The notes beneath the pieces are model-generated. The model was not told the DNA's origin, made no database searches, and was given only the letters and a program-made list of their open reading frames with translations. From Chlorogloeopsis sp. ULAP01 (GTDB taxonomy: Bacteria; Cyanobacteriota; Cyanobacteriia; Cyanobacteriales; Nostocaceae), in assembly GCF_030381805.1 (NCBI RefSeq), contig NZ_JAUDRH010000006.1, positions 186,001 to 250,000 on the forward strand: DNA of 64,000 bases, read 5' to 3'. Shown here in pieces: positions 42,609 through 52,286 of this stretch (positions are counted from its first letter, which is position 1; each line of letters starts with the position of its first letter). The translations under genes and the position numbers were made by a program.

Positions 42609-44828
42609 ATGGACTCAATCAACAATACTCATCCTTTTGAAGAGATAGATTTCCAAAAGTACTGGCTAGTGTTGCAACGACGCTGGCTACCAGCAGTAGG
42701 AATTTTTGGAACTATCTTAACCTTGGCTTCAGTGTATGCATTTTCACTCAAACCTTACTATCAAGCACAAGCAAGCCTGTTAATTAAAACGAATCGTACT
42801 TCCTCTCTGACAGGATTGGGTGAAGATTTAGGAAGACTGGAAGCTTTAGTCAGTCAGAGCAGCCCAGTTGACACTCAAGTCAAAATCGTTACTTCTGTTC
42901 CTGTTTTGCAGGAAACCGTGAGATCTCTCGATCTCAGAGATAGTTTAGGCAATCCCTTGAGGATTGAAGATTTAGCTGCGGCATTAAGCGTAGTGAGTGT
43001 TAAAGGCACAGACCTTTTGGAAATTTATTATGCAGACTCCGATCCTTTAATGGCGGCACAAGTAGTTAATAAATTAGTTGAAATTTATATCAAGCAGAAT
43101 ATCCAAACGAACAGAGCAGAGGCAGTTTCAGCTCGGAAGTTTATGTGGGAACAAGTACCTAAAACCGAGCAAGCTGTCAAGCAAGCAGAGTCAAACCTAC
43201 GCAAATTTAAAGAAGCAAACAAAATAGTGGTTCTGCAACAGGAAGCTGCAGAAGCAGTTAGTACTATTTCTAAGTTAGAAGATAATATTGCCACAGCACA
43301 AGCTCAATTAGTTAACGTCACAGCGCAATCGCAAAAGTTAAAAGAGCAGATAGATGTTGAATCCCAAAAAGCCATTACCTACGCTGAGTTGAGCCAAATA
43401 CCTGGAACTCAGCAGTTACTCAGTCAGCTTCAAAAAACACAAGCAGATTTAGAGGTGGCACGAACTCGCTTTCAGCCTGAACATCCTCAAATTGTTAATT
43501 TAGAAGAACAAGCTTCTGCTCTAAGTCAGGTATTGCAACAACGGGTAGAGCAAGTAGCTGGCAAAAATCAGCAAGTTTCTCTCAAGAATTTGCAAATTGG
43601 AGGGGTGCGACAAGCCTTGATTCAAGATTTGGCTAATACAGAAAAAGCACGTCTCGGTTTAGAGAAACAAATTGCTAATCTAAGCAATACTCTGTCTGTA
43701 TATAAAGAACGAGCAAATATTTTGCCTAAGTTAGAAGAAACTCAGCGAGAGTTAGAACGAAAGGTAAAAGCAGCGCAAACTACCTATGAAAATCTCTTAA
43801 CAAGGATACAAGAGGTAGATGTAGCAGAAAATCAAAATGTAGGTAATGCCAGTATCATCTCCCCAGCATTGATACCAGATCAACCGAGTGGCCCTCGTAA
43901 GACATTGATTATTGCTGCTGGCGGCATTTTAGGTATCTTGTTAGGAGTAGTTGCTGCCTTTAGCTTAGAACTGGTAGACCAATCTGTGAAAACGCTTAAA
44001 GAAGCTAAAGAGTTATTTCAATATACTCTGTTGGGAGTTATTCCTAATTTGAGTCGGTATGGCAAAACTTTGACAGGAAAGCTAGATCGACCAATACCTA
44101 GAGTGGTAGGTAGGGATATCCATCTGTTTGCGATTCGCGATGCATATCAAATGCTGCAAGCAAACTTAAGGTTCCTTTCAGATAAGCAACTAAAAGCGAT
44201 CGCCGTCACCAGTTCTGTTGCTAAGGAAGGAAAGTCTGAGGTTTCTGCTAATTTAGCCATTGTCATGGCACAAGTTGGACGTAGAGTGCTGTTAGTAGAT
44301 GCTGATATGCGTCGTCCATGCCAGCATCACATCTGGGAATTAACAAACGCTCAAGGTTTAAGTAATGCGATCGTTGACGATCAAATTCCTTTGAATACAG
44401 TAGTACAGGAAGTGATGCCTAATCTTCATGTACTTCCCTCTGGAGTGATACCTCCTAATCCACTCGCGCTGCTAGATTCTCAACGCATGACGGCATTAGT
44501 CACTATCTTTGCGAGAAGCTATGATTGCGTCATTTTTGATACGCCTCCTCTAGCGGGAACAGCAGATGTTTCGGTTCTAGGTAAGCTAGTTGATGGTCTT
44601 TTACTGGTAGTACGTCCAGGCATTGTTAACGCTGCTAATGCGAATGCCGCGAAAGAATTCTTGACACAATCAGGTCAAAAAGTGTTGGGAATGGTAATTA
44701 ATGGTGTGAATGTGAAAAACGAACCTGACAGCTACTTCTATTACACTCAAGAATCACCTGAGTCATTTAGTATTTCTCAAAATTCTGCACGTGTTCGGCA
44801 AAAACGAGAAAGGGGTACTGGGTACTAG
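42609..44828 (+). CDS. Wzc-like polysaccharide co-polymerase and BY-type tyrosine kinase
   Basis: A 739-residue inner-membrane protein controlling exopolysaccharide chain length and export. Wzz helix 1 is at about 28-50, the periplasmic coiled coil at about 165-420, helix 2 at about 432-455. The cytosolic kinase has Walker A TSSVAKEGKSE (about 534-544), A-prime LLVDADMRRP and Walker B CVIFDTPPL. A tyrosine group SYFYYTQE near the C-terminus is the expected autophosphorylation site. The last residues (RERGTGY) come from a G/T-rich repeat. It opens the exopolysaccharide cluster and should partner the Wzx and Wzy proteins encoded downstream. Confidence 0.93.
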   Translation: MDSINNTHPFEEIDFQKYWLVLQRRWLPAVGIFGTILTLASVYAFSLKPYYQAQASLLIKTNRTSSLTGLGEDLGRLEALVSQSSPVDTQVKIVTSVPVLQETVRSLDLRDSLGNPLRIEDLAAALSVVSVKGTDLLEIYYADSDPLMAAQVVNKLVEIYIKQNIQTNRAEAVSARKFMWEQVPKTEQAVKQAESNLRKFKEANKIVVLQQEAAEAVSTISKLEDNIATAQAQLVNVTAQSQKLKEQIDVESQKAITYAELSQIPGTQQLLSQLQKTQADLEVARTRFQPEHPQIVNLEEQASALSQVLQQRVEQVAGKNQQVSLKNLQIGGVRQALIQDLANTEKARLGLEKQIANLSNTLSVYKERANILPKLEETQRELERKVKAAQTTYENLLTRIQEVDVAENQNVGNASIISPALIPDQPSGPRKTLIIAAGGILGILLGVVAAFSLELVDQSVKTLKEAKELFQYTLLGVIPNLSRYGKTLTGKLDRPIPRVVGRDIHLFAIRDAYQMLQANLRFLSDKQLKAIAVTSSVAKEGKSEVSANLAIVMAQVGRRVLLVDADMRRPCQHHIWELTNAQGLSNAIVDDQIPLNTVVQEVMPNLHVLPSGVIPPNPLALLDSQRMTALVTIFARSYDCVIFDTPPLAGTADVSVLGKLVDGLLLVVRPGIVNAANANAAKEFLTQSGQKVLGMVINGVNVKNEPDSYFYYTQESPESFSISQNSARVRQKRERGTGY

Positions 44829-44871
44829 GGGTTGGGTACAGAAGAGGACAAACCGGACACGGGGAAAAGAC

Positions 44872-46467
44872 ATGAGTCATAATACTTCCCTTTGTCCTAA
44901 CGAAGGACGCCTCAACACCCTGCCTTCTACCTCAGTTTACGGTTATGGCTTTGACTCATTAAAACTTCCTCTCATGCAATCATCTAAAGAATCATCAAAT
45001 TTGCGACAAAAGGCAGTAAAAGGTGTAGTTTGGTCTGCTATTCAGAGCTGGGGTAGCCAAGTAATTTCCTTTGCTGTCTTTTCTCTACTTGCTCGCCTAC
45101 TTAGCCCTCAAGATTTTGGATTAGTAGCAACAGCTGGTGTTGTTGTTACTTTCATGCAGATTTTTCTAGAGCAGGGATTTAGTGAGGCGATCGTACAACG
45201 GGATAATCTAGAATCAGAACACCTAGACACTGCTTTTTGGACAATTCTTGGCATCGGCACATCACTAACAATTATTGGCTTTTCAGTCGCAGATATCGTA
45301 GCTAACTTCTTTAATCAACCACAGCTAACATTAATTGTTCGTTGTTTATCTTTTAACTTCTTATTTAGTGCTCTAAATAGTGTTCAAGCGGCAATTCTCT
45401 CACGTCAACTTTTTTTTAAAGCTTTGGCTATACGTTCCCTATTAGCTACATTAGCTAGTGGTACGGTTGGTATTGTAATGGCATTTCAAGGCTTTGGAGT
45501 ATGGAGTCTTGTCTGTCAGCAATTAAGTTTTGGGTTAGTCGCAGTTATAACTTTATGGCGAGTTAGCGATTGGCGACCTGGGTTTAGATTTTCTAAAAAG
45601 CATTTTCTAGAAATGTTTTCCTTTGGTGTCAATATTGTAGGTTTTAATTTTCTCAATTTTTTTAGTCGTCATGGTGATGACTTATTAATTGGATATTTTC
45701 TCGGTGCGATCGCTCTAGGATACTACAATGTCGCCTACCGCATATTATTGGTAATGACACAGCTTTTGGTTCGTATCTTGACTCAGGTTGCATTACCTAC
45801 CTTTTCAAGGTTGAAGCAAGAGCCAGAGAAATTAAGAAATGCATTTTATAGTGCTACTCAGCTATCAAGTTTAATCTCTTTTCCTATTTTTATTAGCGTA
45901 GCTGTGTTAGCACCTGAAATAGTCAGAGTTGTTTTTGGAAATAAATGGGAATCAAGTATTCCTGTTATGCAGGCTCTATCCCTTGTTGGCCCTCTTCATT
46001 GCATTTTTTTCTTCAACGGTTCGTTGATGATAGCTATGGGTAAACCCTCTTGGAGATTATGGGTAACTTTTATAAATAGTGTGAGTAACTTTATTGCTTT
46101 TTTTCTAGTAGTTAAATGGGGAATTTTAGCTGTGGCAATGGTATATTTAATTCGCAGTTACCTACTTGCACCGATACCATTACTGTTACTCCGTAAATTA
46201 ATTAAACTTGATTTGCTTATTTATTTACGTCAATATTTCACACAAGTATGTGGTTGTCTGGCTATAGTTGCAATTGTCTTAACTTTTAAATACTTTTTTG
46301 CAGCATCAATAAGTGCAAATATCATGCTTACTATTTGTATACCACTGGCTGCTTTAACGTATATAGCTGTAATTGCTTTATTAGACAAACAACTTTTTAA
46401 GAAATTAAATGAATTAGCAAAGTTAGCTTTATATAAGCAACAAGGTATTCGGAAAAAAGGTGTGTAA
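44872..46467 (+). CDS. Wzx-type polysaccharide flippase (WzxC-like)
   Basis: A 531-residue integral membrane protein with about 12-14 hydrophobic helices, moving lipid-linked repeat units across the inner membrane. The WzxC/RfbX pattern is clear in AVKGVVWSAIQSWGSQVISFAVFSLLARLLSPQDFGLVA and in GDDLLIGYFLGAIALGYYNVAYRIL. I chose ATG 44872, preceded by GGGGAAAA; the alternative ATG 44974 would remove a non-conserved 34-residue leader. Any earlier start overlaps the kinase gene through repeat sequence. Confidence 0.9.
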   Translation: MSHNTSLCPNEGRLNTLPSTSVYGYGFDSLKLPLMQSSKESSNLRQKAVKGVVWSAIQSWGSQVISFAVFSLLARLLSPQDFGLVATAGVVVTFMQIFLEQGFSEAIVQRDNLESEHLDTAFWTILGIGTSLTIIGFSVADIVANFFNQPQLTLIVRCLSFNFLFSALNSVQAAILSRQLFFKALAIRSLLATLASGTVGIVMAFQGFGVWSLVCQQLSFGLVAVITLWRVSDWRPGFRFSKKHFLEMFSFGVNIVGFNFLNFFSRHGDDLLIGYFLGAIALGYYNVAYRILLVMTQLLVRILTQVALPTFSRLKQEPEKLRNAFYSATQLSSLISFPIFISVAVLAPEIVRVVFGNKWESSIPVMQALSLVGPLHCIFFFNGSLMIAMGKPSWRLWVTFINSVSNFIAFFLVVKWGILAVAMVYLIRSYLLAPIPLLLLRKLIKLDLLIYLRQYFTQVCGCLAIVAIVLTFKYFFAASISANIMLTICIPLAALTYIAVIALLDKQLFKKLNELAKLALYKQQGIRKKGV

Positions 46468-46612
46468 TGGGTACTGCTTATATAGGTACTAAGGCACGTT
46501 TTCAAACTCTTATATTCTTCTAGCCCTCTTCAAAATCGGGTAAACAATCATCTCAAAGTCCAAAATCGAAAACTTGGGAATAAATAACAGTAATTAAAAT
46601 AGGGAAAAATAT

Positions 46613-47713
46613 ATGAAAATCGGAATCTTGACTTATCATCACACCCTTAATTATGGTGCAACACTTCAAGCCTATGCTTTGTATAAAGCACTTGAACAAC
46701 TCGGACATGATGTTGAGATTATTGATTATCGTCCACGTGTAGCAATTAAGTTTTATGCAAAACAGTTATACCCCATTTGGCGCTCAAGATATAAATTTTG
46801 CTTCAATCAACACTTTATACAAAATATCATCAAATTTTGGAAAATGAGATATTTTTTATTTTCTAAAATGAAATTAAGTAGTAATAAATTCTATTCTAGA
46901 AAGGAATTAAAATCATTTCATAATCGATATAATGCCGTTATTTGTGGAAGTGATGAATTATGGAATCTCAACTCCTTTCGTGGTTTTGATCCATCATTCT
47001 TTCTAGACTTTGTTGATAATAAGAATACTTTGAAATTAAGTTATGCAGCTAGTTTTGGTAATACTGAGTCATTAATGGAACTCAAAAATGATATCTATAA
47101 ATTGATTAATGATTTTGATGTAATTTCAGTTCGAGATTCAAATAGCTTACGTCTAGTCTCAGAATGCGATCGCCAAGCTGTAAAAGTCCTCGATCCAACT
47201 TTTCTTGCTAGATATAATGATATTCTCGTGCCTCCAAATATTAAGAAAAAATATTTACTTATTTATGCTACTAACCTTTCAGTTAAGCAAGAAAATTTTG
47301 TTAAATCAGTAGCTAATACTAAAAATTTAATACCAATTTCCATTGGTTATTACAACAAAGTGGCGCACTACAATTTCATAGGAGTTAGTCCAGAAGAATG
47401 GCTCGGTTATTTTTCTCAAGCAGAATATGTAGTTACAAGCTTTTATCATGGAACTATATTTTCTTTGATATTTAGAAAACCTTTTACTGTATTTACCAAA
47501 ACATATAAGGCACATAAAGTTCAAGACTTACTCAGTCATCTAGGTTTGGAAAAGCGGATTTTTACAGATACAGATAATGCAGAATTTAGAAAAGAATATT
47601 TATTTTCTAACATTTACTCGGATACGTTTAACGATAAACTACAAAAAGCTATAGCAGCATCCAAAAAATATTTATTTGAAGTTCTAAGTAATCAATCAAC
47701 TTTATCTGTATAG
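46613..47713 (+). CDS. Polysaccharide pyruvyl transferase family protein
   Basis: A 366-residue cytosolic enzyme that would add ketal-linked pyruvate to a sugar of the repeat unit, giving it negative charge. Family hallmarks: GILTYHHTLNYGATLQAYALYKAL at the N-terminus, VICGSDELWN, LSYAASFGN, ISVRDSNSLRLV, and TSFYHGTIFSLIFRKPF near the end. AGGGAAAA lies before the ATG. The gene is A/T-rich like the rest of the cluster. Its presence suggests the polymer is pyruvylated; this is inference. Confidence 0.9.
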   Translation: MKIGILTYHHTLNYGATLQAYALYKALEQLGHDVEIIDYRPRVAIKFYAKQLYPIWRSRYKFCFNQHFIQNIIKFWKMRYFLFSKMKLSSNKFYSRKELKSFHNRYNAVICGSDELWNLNSFRGFDPSFFLDFVDNKNTLKLSYAASFGNTESLMELKNDIYKLINDFDVISVRDSNSLRLVSECDRQAVKVLDPTFLARYNDILVPPNIKKKYLLIYATNLSVKQENFVKSVANTKNLIPISIGYYNKVAHYNFIGVSPEEWLGYFSQAEYVVTSFYHGTIFSLIFRKPFTVFTKTYKAHKVQDLLSHLGLEKRIFTDTDNAEFRKEYLFSNIYSDTFNDKLQKAIAASKKYLFEVLSNQSTLSV

Positions 47714-47732
47714 ACTAGAAAATTATCAGTTC

Positions 47733-48632
47733 ATGTTTACACAAACACAAAATCTTTTAGTCTCTGTGATAATTCCAGTTTTTAACGATTCTCAACGACT
47801 AAGACTTTGTTTAGATGCTTTGGAAAAACAAACATACCCAAAACATTGCTATGAAGTGATAGTAGTTGATAATGCTTCAGAAGAAAATACTGAGAATGTG
47901 ACTAGTCAGTTCAGTCAAGTAATTGTCGCATATGAAAGTAATCCTGGTTCATATGCTGCCAGAAATAAAGGGATATCTCTTGCTAAGGGTGAAATTATTG
48001 CTTTTACAGATTCAGACTGTATTCCAGCCCAAGATTGGATTGAAAAAGGAGTAGCACATCTACTTGAAGCACCAGACTGTGGATTAATCGGTGGAAAAAT
48101 ACAGCTTTTTTTTAAAAGCCCAGATAAATTAACCCTTGTAGAACTGTATGAGAGTGTAGTTGCTTTTCCACAAAAGCAATATATTCAAGAACTTAGGTTT
48201 GCAGTTACAGCAAATCTCTTTACTTTTAAAAGTGTGCTGGAAAAAGTAGGCTATTTTGACAGCAATCTGAAATCTAGAGGAGACTTAGAGTGGGGGCAAC
48301 GTGTTTTTCGTGCAGGTTATAAGCAAATTTATGCAGATGATGTTTGTGTTCTGCACCCTGCTAGACATACATTCTCTCAATTACATCAAAAAATTCAAAG
48401 AGTAGCTGGTGGAATTTATGATTTAAAAACAGAAAAGAGTTTGTTGAAAAATTTTAAAGAAGTTTATAGGGATTTAAGACCACCTATAGAATTCATTTTT
48501 AAATATTTACCAGATGATAAGCTTCGTAGAGTAAATAAAAAGATACAGTTTACTTTGGTGATTTTATTTATTCATTATCTTCGGGCTTGGGAGAATATGC
48601 AATTACGATTAGGTGCCAATTCTAAAAGATAA
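47733..48632 (+). CDS. Family 2 glycosyltransferase
   Basis: A 299-residue GT-A fold enzyme. The nucleotide-sugar region VSVIIPVFNDSQRL is at about 10-23, the metal motif DSD in IAFTDSDCIPAQDW at about 88-101, and the acceptor-side motif RGDLEWGQRVFRAGY at about 182-196 (ED-type). The C-terminal third is basic and amphipathic, consistent with membrane contact. The sugar cannot be predicted. It lies 19 bp after the pyruvyl transferase gene, so both are likely one transcript. Confidence 0.9.
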   Translation: MFTQTQNLLVSVIIPVFNDSQRLRLCLDALEKQTYPKHCYEVIVVDNASEENTENVTSQFSQVIVAYESNPGSYAARNKGISLAKGEIIAFTDSDCIPAQDWIEKGVAHLLEAPDCGLIGGKIQLFFKSPDKLTLVELYESVVAFPQKQYIQELRFAVTANLFTFKSVLEKVGYFDSNLKSRGDLEWGQRVFRAGYKQIYADDVCVLHPARHTFSQLHQKIQRVAGGIYDLKTEKSLLKNFKEVYRDLRPPIEFIFKYLPDDKLRRVNKKIQFTLVILFIHYLRAWENMQLRLGANSKR

Positions 48633-48648
48633 TTGTTGAAAATAAATC

Positions 48649-49569
48649 ATGCATTTATTTATGAAATATCCTGTAGTATTTATCATTTTTAAGCGACCTC
48701 ATACAACAGAGAAAGTATTTGAAATTATTCGCCACGCAAAACCACCAAAGCTTTTTGTCGTTGCAGATGGGCCGCGTAGCGATCGCCCTGATGAAGCCGA
48801 AAAGTGTGAGGCTACTCGTGCAATTATTGAGCAAGTTGACTGGAACTGCGAGGTATTAAAGAACTACTCTCATACAAACTTAGGATGTGCAAAACGTGTA
48901 TCTAGTGGTCTAGATTGGGTTTTCAGCAATGTTGAAGAAGCAATTATTTTAGAAGACGATTGTATTCCTCATTCTAGCTTTTTTCCGTTCTGTGAAGAAT
49001 TACTAGAAAAATATAGATATGATACCAGAATTGGCTCAATATCTGGACAGAATGTGCAATTTGGACGGAGACGAACCAATTATAGTTACTACTTTTCACG
49101 CTACAACCACTGCTGGGGTTGGGCAACATGGAGAAGAGCTTGGCAGTACTTTGATTTTCAAATGCAATTATGGACTGAAGTAAAAAAGAACAACCTTTTA
49201 GAAGATATCTTACAAAGTACAGAGGCAGTTAACTATTGGCATAACATCCTACAATCGACATATGAAGGAAAGATAGATAGTTGGGCGTTAAGGTGGACAC
49301 TTGCTTGCTGGTTACAAAGTAGTCTTTGCATAATTTCTAATCACAATTTAGTTTCAAACATTGGTTTTGGTGAAGAAGGAACTCATACTTTAAGCAAAAA
49401 AAGTAAGTTTGCTAACATACCAGCTCAGGAAATAAGTTTTCCTCTCCAACATCCTCCGTTTTTACTCCAGAATCGCCAAGCAGATATTTTTACACAGCGT
49501 ACTTTGTACAGTAAACCTCTAATTGTGTCTTTAAAAAAGAAAGTTAAACAGATGATAAGTGTAGGGTAA
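48649..49569 (+). CDS. GT-A glycosyltransferase, HlpA-like
   Basis: A 306-residue enzyme of a GT-A type often annotated as hemolytic protein HlpA-like. Motifs: YPVVFIIFKRPHTTEKVFEII at the start, VADGPR, LEDDCIP as metal site (about 102-108), and HCWGWATWRRAW, a family hallmark. The start may be ATG 48649 or the in-frame ATG at 48661 that begins MKYPVVF. It likely transfers one sugar of the repeat unit. It ends two bases before the next start. Confidence 0.85.
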   Translation: MHLFMKYPVVFIIFKRPHTTEKVFEIIRHAKPPKLFVVADGPRSDRPDEAEKCEATRAIIEQVDWNCEVLKNYSHTNLGCAKRVSSGLDWVFSNVEEAIILEDDCIPHSSFFPFCEELLEKYRYDTRIGSISGQNVQFGRRRTNYSYYFSRYNHCWGWATWRRAWQYFDFQMQLWTEVKKNNLLEDILQSTEAVNYWHNILQSTYEGKIDSWALRWTLACWLQSSLCIISNHNLVSNIGFGEEGTHTLSKKSKFANIPAQEISFPLQHPPFLLQNRQADIFTQRTLYSKPLIVSLKKKVKQMISVG

Positions 49570-49571
49570 TT

Positions 49572-50828
49572 ATGAATGTTCTACATATTAATATATCTGA
49601 CATTAATGGTGGTGCGGCTCGTGCTACGTATCGCTTGCACAAAGGTTTAGAAAATATCGGTGTCAAATCACAGCTACTGGTGCAGGAAAAATACAGTGAT
49701 GACACAATGGTAATTGCACCTACAATTAAATTATCTCAAGGCATAGTAAGAGCAAAGCAGACAATAGATGCTTTACCACTAAAGTTTTATCACAAACGAA
49801 TTGGAAGTACGTTTTCGCTTCAATGGTTGCCAGATAAAGTAGTTCCCAAGGTTGCTCAAATTGCTCCAGATATTATCAATATGCACTGGACTAATGGAGC
49901 ATTTATGCAAATAGAAACAATTGCCAAGCTAAAGCGCCCTTTGGTTTGGACACTTCATGATATGTGGGCGTTGACTGGAGGGTGTCACTATAGCGGAGAT
50001 TGCGATCGCTACACTTTATCCTGTGGTGCCTGCCCTCAACTTGGTAGTCATAACAATTGGGATTTATCCCGTTGGATATGGCAGCGCAAAACCAAAGCAT
50101 GGAAGAATCTCAATTTAACAATAGTTGCCCTCAGTTCCTGGATGGTTCAATGTATTAGCTCTAGTTCTTTATTTAAGGAATCACGAATTGAGCTAATTCC
50201 CAATGGACTTGATATCGAAAAATACAAACCAATTAATAAACAATTGGCACGAAAATTACTCCACTTACCTCAAGATAAGCAACTCATTCTATTTGGAGCA
50301 TTAAAAGCAACTAGTGACAAAAGAAAAGGTTTTCATCTATTGCAAACAGCACTACAAGAGTTAAGTAAATCAGAGTGGCGAGATTGCTTAGAGCTAGTTG
50401 TTTTCGGAGCTTCTCAACCTACAAGCTCTGTTGATTTTGGTTTGAGAACTCATTATCTAGGGCATTTACACGACGATATTTCATTAGCACTTGTCTATTC
50501 ATCGGCAGATGTCATGGTTATTCCCTCACTTCAAGAATCTTTTGGACAAACTGCTTCTGAATCTCTTGCTTGTGGTAAACCAGTCGTTGCCTTCAATATA
50601 ACTGGATTAAAAGATATTGTTGAACATCAACGAAATGGCTACCTAGCTCAACCTTTTAAAATTGAAGATTTGGCTCAAGGAATAATTTGGGTGCTGGAAA
50701 ATCAAAAGCGGTATCAAAAGTTGTCACATCGCGCCCGTGAAAAAGTAGAACAAGAATTCACTACAGAAATACAAGCCAATCGTTACTTATCTGTTTATAA
50801 CGAAATTATTAGTAGAGGCGATCGCTAA
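49572..50828 (+). CDS. Family 4 glycosyltransferase (WcaC-like)
   Basis: A 418-residue GT-B enzyme. The N-terminal domain starts NVLHINISDINGGAARATYRL; WTLHDMWALTGGCHYSGDC with clustered cysteines (CDRY...SCGAC) is typical of the WcaC/colanic-acid branch. The C-terminal donor domain has PNGLDIEKYKP, LQESFGQTASESLACGKPVVAF (the EX7E motif) and GLKDIVEH. The ATG is 2 bp after the preceding stop, so translation is coupled. Confidence 0.9.
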   Translation: MNVLHINISDINGGAARATYRLHKGLENIGVKSQLLVQEKYSDDTMVIAPTIKLSQGIVRAKQTIDALPLKFYHKRIGSTFSLQWLPDKVVPKVAQIAPDIINMHWTNGAFMQIETIAKLKRPLVWTLHDMWALTGGCHYSGDCDRYTLSCGACPQLGSHNNWDLSRWIWQRKTKAWKNLNLTIVALSSWMVQCISSSSLFKESRIELIPNGLDIEKYKPINKQLARKLLHLPQDKQLILFGALKATSDKRKGFHLLQTALQELSKSEWRDCLELVVFGASQPTSSVDFGLRTHYLGHLHDDISLALVYSSADVMVIPSLQESFGQTASESLACGKPVVAFNITGLKDIVEHQRNGYLAQPFKIEDLAQGIIWVLENQKRYQKLSHRAREKVEQEFTTEIQANRYLSVYNEIISRGDR

Positions 50829-50948
50829 AAATATGGCTCTTGAGTATAGTAGAGTGCGTTATAGCGAAGCACAACGCACCATTAATCAGAAATATGTTAC
50901 AGCAAAAATATTATTGTCACTATTTTATGTTATTAGACACCGTAAAAC
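50829..50948. repeat. GTGCGTTA-type palindromic repeat between glycosyltransferase and wzy
   Basis: Contains 'gtagagtgcgttatagcgaagcacaacgcacc' (50849-50882), a degenerate copy of the GTGCGTTA...TAACGCAC repeat. No gene is present. Confidence 0.5.
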
Positions 50949-52217
50949 ATGAAAAATCAATCGTTTCTGCGTTTGGCAGTTTATGTGGAAATATGGCTCA
51001 CTGGATTATTACTTTTTTATTTCGTCAGTCCTAGTTTTTTTCCTTACACTCTAGCCAAGCTGTTTGATGTATTCAGTTATTTAATAGTAGCACTTTTAAT
51101 TCTTTTACACTGGAAAAAATTTATTTATGTAGCGACAACAGATATAACCATACTCATTTTATTGGGAATGATTGCAATCTCTGGTTTATGGTCTGTTCTT
51201 CCAGATATAACCTCAATCACTTCCAAAGCTATGTTACGCACAATCTTATTTGGAATGTATTTAGCAACACGCTATAGCATTAGAGAGCAGATGAGGTTAT
51301 TCGGGTGGGTATTTGGGACTGTAGCTATTCTCAGCTTGATACTTCCTCTAGCTATCCCAGGTTTTGGTACATACAGTAATGGTGCATGGAGAGGCATCTT
51401 CCCTTACAAAAATTATCTAGCTATCTACATGATTCTAGCAGCCATGCTTTCTCTACTAGCTGCTCTCAACAGCCGCAGACAACATTGGATCGCTTGGATT
51501 AAATTCGCTATTGCAACTACTCTTGTTTTTCTTAGTCAAGGTAAAGGAGGTTATGTAATCTTTGTCGCTTCATTGTGTTTGCTTCCCCTCCATAAGTTTG
51601 TCAAGCAGAATTATAAGTTGCGTTCCGTGCTTCTTACAGGTGCATTAATAATCAGCTGTATTGTGGCTTTCCTAATTTTGATTAATGAAAAAACTATATT
51701 AGTTAATATCTTGGGAAAAGATACCACCTTTAACGGACGAGTACCAATCTGGACATTATGCATTGAGCAAGCATTAAAGCGACCTTGGCTGGGTTATGGT
51801 ATTTCAGGATTTTGGGGTTCTAATGAATCTATTGTTATCCTGCGTACTACATGGGCGAAAAATTCTCTATCAATAGACAATTTCCAACTTTTCAATTCCC
51901 ATAACAGCTACATAGAAGTTCTTCTACAATTAGGATTTTTGGGTCTTTTTGTATATACAGTTAACTTTTTATCTACCTTGAGTAGAATAATTTTTTTATG
52001 GATGTCAAATCCAGTAACAGAAAATTTTTGGATGTTACAAACCATAATAATTATGTTTTTATTTAATTTTACAGACAATGGTGGAATTATATCAAGAGGA
52101 ACAATTTGGATAGCATATATTTCTATTTCCCTATCATCTGCTATATCGGTAAAAAGAATAAGAAGAAATCGCCAACTCAAGGTGAATTATAGTCAGGAAA
52201 TTTTCAGCTCCATATGA
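50949..52217 (+). CDS. Wzy-type O-antigen/exopolysaccharide polymerase
   Basis: A 422-residue polytopic protein with about 10-12 helices and a large periplasmic loop. The Wzy_C/O-antigen ligase pattern is visible: SQGKGGYVIFVASL, DTTFNGRVPIWTLCIEQALKRPWLGYGISGFW, then FNSHNSYIEVLLQLGFLGLFVY, with the conserved R-x-x-x-W and SHN...E. It should join repeat units in the periplasm. Low G+C and few conserved residues are normal for this family. Confidence 0.88.
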   Translation: MKNQSFLRLAVYVEIWLTGLLLFYFVSPSFFPYTLAKLFDVFSYLIVALLILLHWKKFIYVATTDITILILLGMIAISGLWSVLPDITSITSKAMLRTILFGMYLATRYSIREQMRLFGWVFGTVAILSLILPLAIPGFGTYSNGAWRGIFPYKNYLAIYMILAAMLSLLAALNSRRQHWIAWIKFAIATTLVFLSQGKGGYVIFVASLCLLPLHKFVKQNYKLRSVLLTGALIISCIVAFLILINEKTILVNILGKDTTFNGRVPIWTLCIEQALKRPWLGYGISGFWGSNESIVILRTTWAKNSLSIDNFQLFNSHNSYIEVLLQLGFLGLFVYTVNFLSTLSRIIFLWMSNPVTENFWMLQTIIIMFLFNFTDNGGIISRGTIWIAYISISLSSAISVKRIRRNRQLKVNYSQEIFSSI

Positions 52218-52286
52218 ATGAAATTTTTATGACATATCACTTGAGGATTTTAATTTCAATTTAGTTAATTTGAGGAAATGATAAAA